Shown piece after piece: positions 17,031 through 25,891 of a stretch of 64,000 nucleotides of DNA; the stretch's first letter is position 1, and each line of letters starts with the position of its first letter. The stretch is from Candidatus Accumulibacter sp. 66-26 (GTDB lineage Bacteria > Pseudomonadota > Gammaproteobacteria > Burkholderiales > Rhodocyclaceae), in the NCBI GenBank assembly GCA_001897745.1, contig MKUH01000018.1:62001-126000 (forward strand). Reading direction: 5' to 3'. The notes beneath the pieces were generated by a model. It was not told where the DNA came from. It did not search any database and saw only the letters and a program-made list of their open reading frames with translations. Made by a program: the position numbers and the translations under genes.

Positions 17031-18455
17031 TTATAGCACTTCGGCGGCGTGGTCCGCGAGGCGTGAGCGCTCGCCGCGCTGCAGAGTGACGTGGCCGGAG
17101 TGCTCCCAGCCCTTGAAGCGGTCGACCACGTAGGTCAGGCCGGAACTGCCTTCGGTCAGGTAGGGTGTGTCGATCTGCGCAATGTTGCCGAGACAGACCA
17201 CCTTGGTGCCGGGGCCGGCGCGGGTGATCAGCGTCTTCATCTGCTTCGGCGTCAGGTTCTGCGCTTCGTCGATGATCAGGAACTTGTTGAGGAAGGTGCG
17301 GCCGCGCATGAAGTTGAGCGACTTGATCTTGATCCGGCTGCGGATCAGGTCGCGTGTCGCCGCGCGGCCCCAGTCGCCGGCTTCCTCGTCGGTCTTGTTG
17401 AGCACGTCGAGGTTGTCCTCGAGCGCGCCCATCCACGGCGCCATCTTTTCTTCCTCGGTGCCCGGCAGGAAGCCGATGTCCTCGCCGACCGGCACCGTCA
17501 CGCGCGTCATGATGATCTCGGAGTAGAGCTTGCTTTCGAGCGTCTGCGTCAGCCCGGCGGCCAGCGTGAGCAGCGTCTTGCCGGTGCCGGCCTGGCCGAG
17601 CAGGGTGACGAAATCGACGTCCGGGTTCATCAGCAGGTTGAGCGCGAAGTTCTGCTCGCGGTTGCGCGCGGTGATGCCCCAGATGTTGTTCTTCGGGTGC
17701 GTGTAGTCGGTCAGCGTCTCCAGCTGCGCGGTCTTGCCGGAAACCTCGCGCACGATGGCGTAGAGCGGCTGCTCGCCTTCCTGGTAGACGAACTCGTTGA
17801 TCAGCATCTGCGCGCAGAGGGGCCCCTTCAGGCGGTACAGCGTGCGGCTGTCCTTCTTCCAGGATTCCATGCCCTGGCCGTGCTTGTCCCAGAAGTCGGC
17901 GGGCAGTTCGCGCATGCCGGTGTACAGCAGGTCGGTGTCTTCCAGCACCTTGTCGTTGAAGTAGTCCTGCGCCTCCAGCCCGAGCGCGCGGGCCTTGATG
18001 CGCATGTTGATGTCCTTCGACACCAGGATCACCGGACGCTTCGGGTGGCGGCGCTGCAGGTGGATGACGACCGCGAGGATCAGGTTGTCGGCCTTGGCCG
18101 TCGGCAGGGCGGCGGGCAGGTCGCTGGAAATCGCTTCGGTCTGCAGGAAGAGGTGGCCGCTGGCCAGTTTGCGCGAGGGGCCGTAGAGCGCGATGCCGCT
18201 GTCGATGCCGTCGGCCGAGCTGCTCACGATTTCGTCGAGCGTGCGCGTCGCCTGGCGGGCATTGCGGGCGATTTCCGACATGCCCTTCTTGTTGTTGTCG
18301 AGTTCCTCCAGCGTCATGATCGGCAGGAAGACGTCGTGTTCCTCGAAGCGGTAGAGGCTCGTCGGATCGTGCATCAGCACGTTGGTGTCGAGGACGAAGA
18401 GTTTGGTGGCTTTGGTTTCGGCGGTCTTGCTGCTGGCTGCGGTTTTGCGGGCCAT
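17031..18455 (-). CDS. PIN-PhoH fusion protein (PhoH2 type)
   Basis: The 474-residue protein joins a PIN ribonuclease domain (about 18-150, with acidic residues D23, E50 and D148) to a PhoH-type ATPase with Walker A GQAGTGKT at 287-294 and Walker B FLIIDEAQNL. The N-terminal 18 residues are basic and low in complexity. PhoH2-type proteins are reported to act as RNA helicase/ribonucleases; the activity here is inferred from the intact motifs. It lies 42 bases after bcp on the same strand and is probably co-transcribed with it. Confidence 0.9.
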   Translation of the reverse strand: MARKTAASSKTAETKATKLFVLDTNVLMHDPTSLYRFEEHDVFLPIMTLEELDNNKKGMSEIARNARQATRTLDEIVSSSADGIDSGIALYGPSRKLASGHLFLQTEAISSDLPAALPTAKADNLILAVVIHLQRRHPKRPVILVSKDINMRIKARALGLEAQDYFNDKVLEDTDLLYTGMRELPADFWDKHGQGMESWKKDSRTLYRLKGPLCAQMLINEFVYQEGEQPLYAIVREVSGKTAQLETLTDYTHPKNNIWGITARNREQNFALNLLMNPDVDFVTLLGQAGTGKTLLTLAAGLTQTLESKLYSEIIMTRVTVPVGEDIGFLPGTEEEKMAPWMGALEDNLDVLNKTDEEAGDWGRAATRDLIRSRIKIKSLNFMRGRTFLNKFLIIDEAQNLTPKQMKTLITRAGPGTKVVCLGNIAQIDTPYLTEGSSGLTYVVDRFKGWEHSGHVTLQRGERSRLADHAAEVL

Positions 18456-18497
18456 GAGCTTGGTTTCCCCGTGAGATGAGTCGTTGGTCGAGAGTGG

Positions 18498-18953
18498 TCA
18501 GAGCGTTCCGACGAAATCGAGCACTTCCTGCGCGTGGCCCGGCACTTTGACGCCGCGCCACTCGCGCCGCAAGACGCCTTCGCCGTCGATCACGAAGGTG
18601 CTGCGTTCGATGCCCCGCACCTGTTTCCCATACATCGATTTCATCTTGATGACGGCGAACTGCGTACACAATGCCTCGTCGGCGTCGGAGAGCAGGTCGA
18701 AGGGCAATTCCTGTTTGGCCTTGAAGTTCTCGTGCGACTTGATGCTGTCGCGCGAGACGCCGGCGACGATCGCGCCGAGGTTTTCAAACTCGGGGTGGAG
18801 GTCGCGGAACTGCTGCGCCTCGGTGGTGCAGCCCGGCGTGCTGTCCTTGGGGTAGAAGTAGATGACGACCGGCTTGCCGCGACAGGCGGAGAGGGTGAAG
18901 GTCCGGCCGCCGGTGGCCGGCAGCGAGAAATCGGCAACGGTCTGCGCGCTCAT
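18498..18953 (-). CDS. bcp: thioredoxin-dependent peroxiredoxin, BCP/PrxQ family
   Basis: The 151-residue protein reduces hydroperoxides. The peroxidatic Cys42 lies in STPGCTTEAQQFRD, and the downstream fold (FDLLSDAD, ERSTFVIDGEG) matches BCP. The second Cys found five residues later in many PrxQ proteins is Gln47 here. Resolution must therefore use another Cys, such as C96, or a thiol partner. It is the first gene of the bcp-phoH unit. Confidence 0.93.
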   Translation of the reverse strand: MSAQTVADFSLPATGGRTFTLSACRGKPVVIYFYPKDSTPGCTTEAQQFRDLHPEFENLGAIVAGVSRDSIKSHENFKAKQELPFDLLSDADEALCTQFAVIKMKSMYGKQVRGIERSTFVIDGEGVLRREWRGVKVPGHAQEVLDFVGTL

Positions 18954-19063
18954 GGGGGCTTTCTGCTTTGTGATGGACGCTTCGATTGTTGTAAGAAAAA
19001 GCGCCGCCGGTCAAGCCGCTTGCGCGCCCGGCGCGGCCGCCGCCGCCCCCGCGGTACGGCGGA

Positions 19064-21922
19064 TCAGGCGAGGGTCGCCGCCGCGTCGCTGCGGGCGAGA
19101 CGCTCGGCCAGCGCGGCGGCGTCCAGCGGGCGGGCATAGAGATAGCCCTGGACCTGCCGGCAGCCGTGGCAGCGCAGGAAGTCGCGCTGGGCCTCGGTTT
19201 CGACGCCTTCGGCGATGGTCGTCAGGCCGAGGTTGGCGGCCATGCCGATGATCGCGACGGTCAGCGCCGCGTCGTCGGCGGCGTCCGGCAGGCCGTTGAT
19301 GAACGAATGGTCGATCTTCAGCTTGTCGAAGCGGAAGCGCTTGAGATACGACAGGCTGGAGTAGCCGGTGCCGAAGTCGTCCATCGCTAGTGTGACGCCG
19401 AGCTGCTTGATCTGCTGCAGCTTTTGCGCGACCTGTTCGATGTCTTCCATCAGCACGCTCTCGGTGACCTCGATTTCGAGCAACGCGGGCGGCAGGCCGC
19501 TATTCCGCAGCGCCTGCCCGATCAGCGCCACGACGTTGCCGTGGCGGAACTGGACGGCCGAGAGGTTGACCGCCACCGGTTGCACCGGAAGGCCGTCCGC
19601 CCGCCACTGCGCGTTCTGCCGGCAGGCCTCGTTGAGCGCCCACTGGCCTAGCGGCTGGATGAGTCCGGATTCCTCGGCGATCGGGATGAACTTGCCCGGC
19701 GGCACCGCGCCCAGCGTCGGGCTGTGCCAGCGCATCAGCGCCTCGTAGCCGATCAGGCGACCGCTCGCCAGTTCGAACTGCGGCTGGTAGTGCAGCGTGA
19801 GTTCGTTGCGGATGAGCGCCTGGCGCAGGCTGTTTTCGAGTGCGAGATGCTCGGAAACGCGGACGTTCATGGCCGGCGCGAAGAACTGGAAGTTGTTGCG
19901 GCCGTTTTCCTTGGCGTGATACATCGCCGTGTCCGCGTTCTTCAGCAGCGCGTCGGGGTCGGCGCCGTCCTCCGGGAAGAGCGCGATGCCGATGCTCGGT
20001 GTGACGTTCAGTTCGTGGCCTTCGAGGCTGAACGGCTCGGCGACCACCTGCAGGAGTTTTTCGGCGACGTGCGCCGCGTGGTCCGGCGTTTCCAGCTCGG
20101 TCAGCAGGAGGACGAACTCGTCGCCGCCCAGGCGGCTCACCGTGTCGCTGCCGCGCACCGCCGACCGCAGGCGGCGCGCCGCCTCGATCAGCATCTGGTC
20201 GCCGACCGCGTGGCCGAGCGAATCGTTGATGTTCTTGAAGCGGTCGAGGTCGAGGAAGAGCACCGCGATCTTCCCGCCCTTGCGCGCGGCGAGTCCGATC
20301 GCGTGCATCAGGCGGTCGCGCAGCAGGGCGCGGTTGGGCAGCTTGGTCAGCGGGTCGTACTCGGCCAGGTGGCGCAGGCGCACCTCGTAGGCCTTGCGCT
20401 CGGAAATGTCGGAAAAGGCGGAGACGTAGTTCGTGATCTGTCCGTTTTCGTCGTGCGCCGCGGTGATGCTCAGCCATTCCGGATACACCGAGCCGTCCTT
20501 GCGCCGGTTCCAGATTTCGCCGGCCCAGGCGCCGGTGCGCGTCAGCGACTCCCACATCGCGCGGTAGAACGCGGCGTCGTGATGGCCGGAGTTGAGCAGG
20601 CGCGGCGTCTGGCCGACCGCCTCGTCGCGTGTATAGCCGGTGATCCGGGTGAAGGTGTCGTTGACCTCGATGATGCGGCTTTCGGGGTCGGTAATCAGCA
20701 TCGCCTCGGTGCCGCTTTCAAAGACCTTGGCCCACACGCGCAGGCGCGCGTTGCGCTCGTCGATATTTTGCCGGTAGCGCGTGAAGAGCGCGGCCAGCCA
20801 GCGCGCGTAGAGCAGCGACAGGACGAAAGCCGAAGCCAGCGCGATGCATAGCGCGACGGCGGTGCTCCGGAGCAGGCGGGCGACGTCGTCGCGCAGTCCG
20901 TTGCGGCGGTGCTCGACGGCTTCCTGCAGGTCGTCGAGGTAGACGCCGGCGACCAGCACCCAGCCCCAGGGTTCGACGTTGTCGACCAGCGAAAGCTTGG
21001 GCGTGGCGCGCGCGGTCTGCGGGTTCAGCCAAGTGTAGTGCGCGATGCCGCCGCCGGCGCGGCTGGTGTCCATGATCTTGCGGGCGACCGCCTGTTCGGC
21101 GGCCGGCAGTTCGGAATACAGCCGGCCCTCGGCCGCCGGATTGCTCGGCGAGACGAGCACCCGCCCGGCGCGGTCGAACACCGCGATGTAGCCGTTCTTG
21201 CCGAAGTGCGTCGCGCGCAGGCGTTGCAGCGTTTGCCGCTGCAGGTCTTCCTCGACCTTGTAAAGGTATTCGCCGGTGCCGATCAGCCAGCCGAAAGGTT
21301 CGAACAGGCGCACGTAGGCGATCTTGTCGGCCATCGCGCGCGCGCTGTCGGGCGGATACCAGCGGTAGCGCGAATAGCCGCTGCGCGCGGGGTTGTTCGT
21401 TGCCTCGATCAGCCCGCGCATCACGTAATGCCCGGTGTCGTCGCGGTTGTCGGTAAAGGAGTTGCCTTCCAGGTGTGGCGCGGTGGGCAGCAGGACGCAG
21501 TTGCCCGCAAGATCGTCGATGAAGAAATAGCCGCGCCCCTGGTAGAAGCGCATCGGGCGCAGCGCCTCGACGATCAGGCGCTTGATTTCCGCCTCCGGGC
21601 GCCGGCCTTTCTCGCGCCGGTAGATGGCGTCGGCCATCTGGAAGACTTGGTCGACCTGCTCGCGGATGTCGGCCTTGAGCACCTGCTCGGTGGTCGAGCG
21701 GACGTAATCGAGGTAGTTGTGCGCCGAAGCGATCTCGGTGCGCAGCAGGGCTTCCTGTCCGCGCAGGGTGTCGCTTTCGAGGCTGGCGATGTTGCGGTCG
21801 AAGTCGCCGACGTGCTGCCAGATGAAGTACAGACCGAGCGCCAGCGTGAGGGCGAAGACGAGCACCAGCGTACCGGCGAGCTGGAGGCGGGGCAGGGTCT
21901 TCTCGGTGACGTTCAACTGCAT
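19064..21922 (-). CDS. Cache-PAS-GGDEF-EAL membrane c-di-GMP protein
   Basis: The 952-residue protein has a membrane helix at about 14-35, a large periplasmic double-Cache-like sensor (about 40-345, with RGYFFIDD and GWLIGTGEYLY, then GWVLVAGVYLDD), and a second helix at about 354-376. PAS lies at 395-510. GGDEF is at 599-603 with the RGSD inhibitory site at 590-593, and EAL is at 727-729 with DDFGTGYSSLSY and EGVETEAQ. Both catalytic signatures are intact, so it could both synthesise and hydrolyse c-di-GMP. The Cache part suggests sensing of small organic molecules. It stands alone and is divergent from dinG. Confidence 0.92.
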   Translation of the reverse strand: MQLNVTEKTLPRLQLAGTLVLVFALTLALGLYFIWQHVGDFDRNIASLESDTLRGQEALLRTEIASAHNYLDYVRSTTEQVLKADIREQVDQVFQMADAIYRREKGRRPEAEIKRLIVEALRPMRFYQGRGYFFIDDLAGNCVLLPTAPHLEGNSFTDNRDDTGHYVMRGLIEATNNPARSGYSRYRWYPPDSARAMADKIAYVRLFEPFGWLIGTGEYLYKVEEDLQRQTLQRLRATHFGKNGYIAVFDRAGRVLVSPSNPAAEGRLYSELPAAEQAVARKIMDTSRAGGGIAHYTWLNPQTARATPKLSLVDNVEPWGWVLVAGVYLDDLQEAVEHRRNGLRDDVARLLRSTAVALCIALASAFVLSLLYARWLAALFTRYRQNIDERNARLRVWAKVFESGTEAMLITDPESRIIEVNDTFTRITGYTRDEAVGQTPRLLNSGHHDAAFYRAMWESLTRTGAWAGEIWNRRKDGSVYPEWLSITAAHDENGQITNYVSAFSDISERKAYEVRLRHLAEYDPLTKLPNRALLRDRLMHAIGLAARKGGKIAVLFLDLDRFKNINDSLGHAVGDQMLIEAARRLRSAVRGSDTVSRLGGDEFVLLLTELETPDHAAHVAEKLLQVVAEPFSLEGHELNVTPSIGIALFPEDGADPDALLKNADTAMYHAKENGRNNFQFFAPAMNVRVSEHLALENSLRQALIRNELTLHYQPQFELASGRLIGYEALMRWHSPTLGAVPPGKFIPIAEESGLIQPLGQWALNEACRQNAQWRADGLPVQPVAVNLSAVQFRHGNVVALIGQALRNSGLPPALLEIEVTESVLMEDIEQVAQKLQQIKQLGVTLAMDDFGTGYSSLSYLKRFRFDKLKIDHSFINGLPDAADDAALTVAIIGMAANLGLTTIAEGVETEAQRDFLRCHGCRQVQGYLYARPLDAAALAERLARSDAAATLA

Positions 21923-22063
21923 TCGAGGTTATTACTTTTGTCGTATTTGTTTGTGGGCGCGATTGTATGCCAATTCCCCTAGAAAGGTCGGTGGCTTTGC
22001 CTTCCCGGAGCCTCCTGCGGGCCGCCTTCTGGTAGCATTCGCACTCGTTTCGAAGATTTGCGC

Positions 22064-24001
22064 ATGCCTCCCTCCCTTTCCGAAGTATTCGCTCCCGACG
22101 GCCCGCTGGCGGCCGGCATTCCCGGCTACCGCCTGCGCGACCAGCAGCTCGAGATGGCTGAGCGCATCGCCGGCGCCATGTCCGCCAACGGCGTCCTCGT
22201 CGCCGAGGCCGGCACCGGCACCGGCAAGACCTACGCCTACCTCGTCCCGGCGCTGCTCTCGGGCGGCAAGGTGATCGTGTCGACGGGCACCAAGACCTTG
22301 CAGGACCAGCTGTTCGCGCGCGACATCCCGACCGTCCGCCGGGTTCTCAATTCGCCGCTCAAGGCGGCGCTGCTCAAAGGCCGCGCCAACTACCTCTGCC
22401 ATTACCATCTGGAGCGCGCGCTGGCCGACGGTCGCTTCCTGTCGCGCGAGGACGCCGCCTACGCTCTGCGCATCTCGCGCTTCGCCAAGGAGACGCAGAC
22501 CGGCGACAAGGCCGAGTGCGGCGACGTGCCGGAGAACTCGCCGGTCTGGGGGCTCGTTACCTCGACGCGCGAGAACTGCCTCGGCCAGGAATGCCCGCAC
22601 CACAAGGAATGCTTCGTCCTCGCCGCGCGGCGCGATGCGCTGGCCGCCGACCTCGTGGTGGTCAACCACCACCTCTTCTTCGCCGACGTGATGCTGCGCG
22701 ACGAGGGCACGGCGGAGCTGCTGCCGGCCTGCAACACGGTGATCTTCGACGAGGCGCACCAGCTTCCCGAGACGGCCAGCCTGTTCTTCGGCGAGAACGT
22801 ATCGACCGCGCAGATCGTCGATCTGGCGCGCGATGCGCGTACCGAGGGGCTGGCCTCGGCGAAGGATTTCCTCGACCTGCCGAAGGCCTGCGCGACGGTC
22901 GAGAAGGCGGCCAAAGACTTGCGCCTGACGCTGCCCGTCGAGCCGGCGCGCTTCGCGCTGCCGCAGCTCGAGGCGCGCATGGGCTTCGAGAACAGCGTCG
23001 TCGGACTGGTCCGCGAACTGGAGGTGTTCGCCGGCGTGCTCGAAACGCAGGCGCAGCGTTCCGAAGGGCTCGAGAACTGCTGGCGCCGCGCCGGCGAGCT
23101 GTGCGAAAAGCTGCGACGCTGGCAGAAGGGCGCCGACGGCAACTACGTGCGCTGGGGCGAGACCTACACGCATTCGCTGCAGCTCAACGCGACGCCGCTG
23201 GTCATCGCCGGCATCATGCAGAAGCAGATGAGCGGCCATCCGCGCGCCTGGATCTTCACCTCGGCGACGCTCGCCGTGCAGAAGGACTTCGCCCACTACT
23301 GCGCCGAAATGGGCCTCGTCGACGCCGAATCGGCGTGCTGGGACAGCCCCTTCGACTACGGGAAGCAAGCCGTGCTCTACGTGCCGCAAGGCTTGCCCGA
23401 CCCGAACAGCTACGACTACACCGACGCCGTCGTGAAGGCCGCCTTTCCGGTCGTCCAGGCGAGCGGCGGGCGCGCCTTCTTCCTGTGCACCTCGCTGCGC
23501 GCCATGCGCCGCACGCGCGACCTGCTCGCCGAACAGCTGGAGCGCGCCGGCCTCGATTTTCCGCTGCTGATGCAGGGCGAGGGCGGCAAGAACGAACTGC
23601 TCGACCGCTTCCGCCGCCTCGGCAACGCCATCCTAGTCGGCAGCCAGAGCTTCTGGGAAGGCGTCGACGTGCGCGGCGAGGCGCTCTCGCTGGTCGTCAT
23701 CGACAAGCTGCCCTTTGCGCCGCCCGACGACCCGGTGCTCTCGGCGCGCATCGAGCGCATGAAGGAGGACGGACGCAACGCCTTCATGGAATACCAGTTG
23801 CCGCGCGCCGTGATCAACGTCAAGCAGGGCGCCGGCCGCCTGATCCGCGACGAGACCGACCGCGGCGTGCTGATGATCTGCGACCCGCGCCTGATCACCA
23901 AGCCCTACGGCAAGCGCGTCTGGCGCAGCCTGCCGCCGATGAAGCGGACGCGCGAACTCGGCGAGGTCCTGGCCTTTTTCGGCGACGGCGGGCGGGAGTA
24001 G
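22064..24001 (+). CDS. ATP-dependent DNA helicase, DinG/YoaA (XPD-like) family
   Basis: The 645-residue helicase has Walker A AGTGTGKTYAYL, an iron-sulfur cluster region with four Cys (CHYH through ENCLGQECPHHKEC), the DEAH box FDEAHQLPE and the C-terminal motif VKQGAGRLIRDETDRG. Such enzymes unwind forked and R-loop DNA in repair. I use the ATG at 22064; an in-frame TTG six bases earlier is also possible. The next gene begins one base after its stop, so it is part of an operon with the molybdenum cofactor genes downstream. Confidence 0.9.
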   Translation: MPPSLSEVFAPDGPLAAGIPGYRLRDQQLEMAERIAGAMSANGVLVAEAGTGTGKTYAYLVPALLSGGKVIVSTGTKTLQDQLFARDIPTVRRVLNSPLKAALLKGRANYLCHYHLERALADGRFLSREDAAYALRISRFAKETQTGDKAECGDVPENSPVWGLVTSTRENCLGQECPHHKECFVLAARRDALAADLVVVNHHLFFADVMLRDEGTAELLPACNTVIFDEAHQLPETASLFFGENVSTAQIVDLARDARTEGLASAKDFLDLPKACATVEKAAKDLRLTLPVEPARFALPQLEARMGFENSVVGLVRELEVFAGVLETQAQRSEGLENCWRRAGELCEKLRRWQKGADGNYVRWGETYTHSLQLNATPLVIAGIMQKQMSGHPRAWIFTSATLAVQKDFAHYCAEMGLVDAESACWDSPFDYGKQAVLYVPQGLPDPNSYDYTDAVVKAAFPVVQASGGRAFFLCTSLRAMRRTRDLLAEQLERAGLDFPLLMQGEGGKNELLDRFRRLGNAILVGSQSFWEGVDVRGEALSLVVIDKLPFAPPDDPVLSARIERMKEDGRNAFMEYQLPRAVINVKQGAGRLIRDETDRGVLMICDPRLITKPYGKRVWRSLPPMKRTRELGEVLAFFGDGGRE

Positions 24002-24002
24002 C

Positions 24003-25367
24003 ATGACGGCCATGGACACGCTTTCCCCCCCGCTTCCCCTCCTGGCGCACGGCGCCGCGCTGCCGGCCGACTGCCGCGAGGCCGCCGCCGTGCTCAACCG
24101 CGGCTGCGCCTGCCGCTCGGTCGACCACGAAGCCCTGCGCCACGCGCTCGAAGGCGGCAACGGGGGGCGCGGCAACGTCTCGCACGCCGACCTGCTGGCC
24201 ACGCGGCCGCACCTGTTTTCCGATACCACGGTCTTCGTCGGCGAGGCGCACCTGCAGCGCATGGCCGATCTCGTTGCCGCCGTCGAGCGCGTCGTCGCGC
24301 TGCCCGCCTACCGCGCGCGCGTGCTCGCCTGGGCGCCGGCCAGCGCCCGCCACACGCCGCGCGCGGCCAGCGTCTTCTTCGGTTACGACTTCCATCTCGG
24401 CGCCGCCGGCCCGCAGCTCATAGAGATCAACACCAACGCCGGCGGCGGCCTGCTCGCCGCCTATCTGCTCAAGGCGCAGCGCGCCTGCTGCGTGCCGGTG
24501 GCGGACATGATGCCGGCGCCCGACGCGGTCGATGCCCTCGAAGCGGCCTTCCTCGCGATGTTCCGCGAAGAGTGGCGGCTGGCGCGCGGCGCGGCGCCGC
24601 TGACGCGCATCGCCATCGTCGACGAGGCGCCGCAGGCGCAGTACCTGGCGCCCGAGTTCGAGCTCTTCCGCGAGCTGTTCGAGACGGCCGGCATCGCCGC
24701 GCTGATCGCCGATCCGTCCGAGTTCTCGTTCGACGGCGAGCGCCTGTCCTGCCGCGGGCAGGCGGTCGATCTGGTGTACAACCGGCTGACCGATTTCGCC
24801 CTCGACGCGCCCTCCAGCGCCGCCCTGCGCGCCGCCTACCTGGCCGACGCCGTCGTCCTGACGCCGCATCCGCAGGCGCACGCGCTGTACGCCGACAAGC
24901 GCAATCTGGTGGCGCTGACCGACGCCGCCTGGCTGACGGAGATCGGCGTCGACGCGGCGACGCGCGAGCTGCTGCTCGGCACCATCCCGCGCACCGAGGA
25001 AGTGCTGCCGGAAACGGCCGATACCTTCTGGGCGACGCGCAAGCAGTGGTTCTTCAAGCCGGCCGCCGGCTTCGGCAGCAAGGCGGCGTACCGCGGCGAG
25101 AAGCTGACGCGGCGCGTCTTCGAGGAGATCGCGCGCGGCGGCTACATCGCGCAGGCGCTGGTGCTGCCGTCCGAGCGCCGCCTGCTGGTCGACGGCGTCG
25201 AGCAGGACCTCAAGCTCGATCTGCGCAACTACGTCTATCGCGGCGTCGTGCAACTCGTTTCGGCGCGCCTCTACCAGGGGCAGACGACCAATTTCCGCAC
25301 GCCGGGCGGCGGTTTCGCCTCGGTGTTTTCTGTGCCCTGTCGGGGTGAAGGGGAAGACCGCACATGA
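24003..25367 (+). CDS. uncharacterised ATP-grasp-like protein
   Basis: The 454-residue protein carries no name I can give. It has a CAC motif near residue 37, the acidic segment LIEINTNAGGG at about 139-149, YNRLTDF, and a C-terminal part with KQWFFKPAAGFGSKAAYRGE and DLRNYVYRG. These look like the nucleotide and metal binding segments of an ATP-grasp enzyme, which joins a carboxylate to an amine or thiol. No membrane segment or signal peptide is present. The ATG at 24003 follows GGGAG and lies one base after the helicase stop. Its own stop overlaps mobB (ATGA). This places it between a helicase and cofactor genes, but its substrate is unknown. Confidence 0.7.
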   Translation: MTAMDTLSPPLPLLAHGAALPADCREAAAVLNRGCACRSVDHEALRHALEGGNGGRGNVSHADLLATRPHLFSDTTVFVGEAHLQRMADLVAAVERVVALPAYRARVLAWAPASARHTPRAASVFFGYDFHLGAAGPQLIEINTNAGGGLLAAYLLKAQRACCVPVADMMPAPDAVDALEAAFLAMFREEWRLARGAAPLTRIAIVDEAPQAQYLAPEFELFRELFETAGIAALIADPSEFSFDGERLSCRGQAVDLVYNRLTDFALDAPSSAALRAAYLADAVVLTPHPQAHALYADKRNLVALTDAAWLTEIGVDAATRELLLGTIPRTEEVLPETADTFWATRKQWFFKPAAGFGSKAAYRGEKLTRRVFEEIARGGYIAQALVLPSERRLLVDGVEQDLKLDLRNYVYRGVVQLVSARLYQGQTTNFRTPGGGFASVFSVPCRGEGEDRT

Positions 25368-25891
25368 AAGTATTCGGCATCGCCGGCTATTCCGGATCGG
25401 GCAAGACGACGCTGCTCGAAAAGCTGCTGCCGCGCCTGACCGCGCGCGGCCTGCGCGTTTCGGTGATCAAGCACGCCCACCACAGTTTCGACGTCGACCA
25501 GCCGGGCAAGGATTCCTACCGGCACCGCGCGGCCGGCGCCAGCGAAGTGCTGCTCGCGAGCGGCACGCGCTGGGTGCTGATGCACGAGCTGCGCGGCGCC
25601 CCCGAACCCACGCTCGCCGAGCAGCTGCGGCATTTCTCGCCGTGCGACCTGATCCTCGTCGAAGGCTTCAAGCAGGAGGCGATCCCCAAGCTCGAAGTGC
25701 ATCGCCCGGCCAACGGCAAGCCGCCGCTCTGGCCGGACAATCCGCACGTCGTCGCCGTGGCCTGCGACGAGCCGCAGGCCGACACCCTGCCGCCGCACCT
25801 GCCGGTCCTCGACCTCAACGATGCCGACGCGATCGTCGCCTACCTGCTCGCCACCCTGCAACTCGAAGGGAAAGTCCATGCTGACGTTTGA
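25364..25891 (+). CDS. mobB: molybdopterin-guanine dinucleotide biosynthesis protein B
   Basis: The 175-residue GTP-binding protein starts MKVFGIAGYSGSGKTTLLEKL, with the P-loop at residues 8-16. It has VIKHAHHSFDVDQPGKDSYRHRAAGA, the signature of MobB, and LILVEGFK. MobB assists MobA in forming the guanine dinucleotide form of the molybdenum cofactor. It overlaps the ATP-grasp gene by four bases and moeA by fourteen. MobA itself is not in the window. Confidence 0.95.
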   Translation: MKVFGIAGYSGSGKTTLLEKLLPRLTARGLRVSVIKHAHHSFDVDQPGKDSYRHRAAGASEVLLASGTRWVLMHELRGAPEPTLAEQLRHFSPCDLILVEGFKQEAIPKLEVHRPANGKPPLWPDNPHVVAVACDEPQADTLPPHLPVLDLNDADAIVAYLLATLQLEGKVHADV

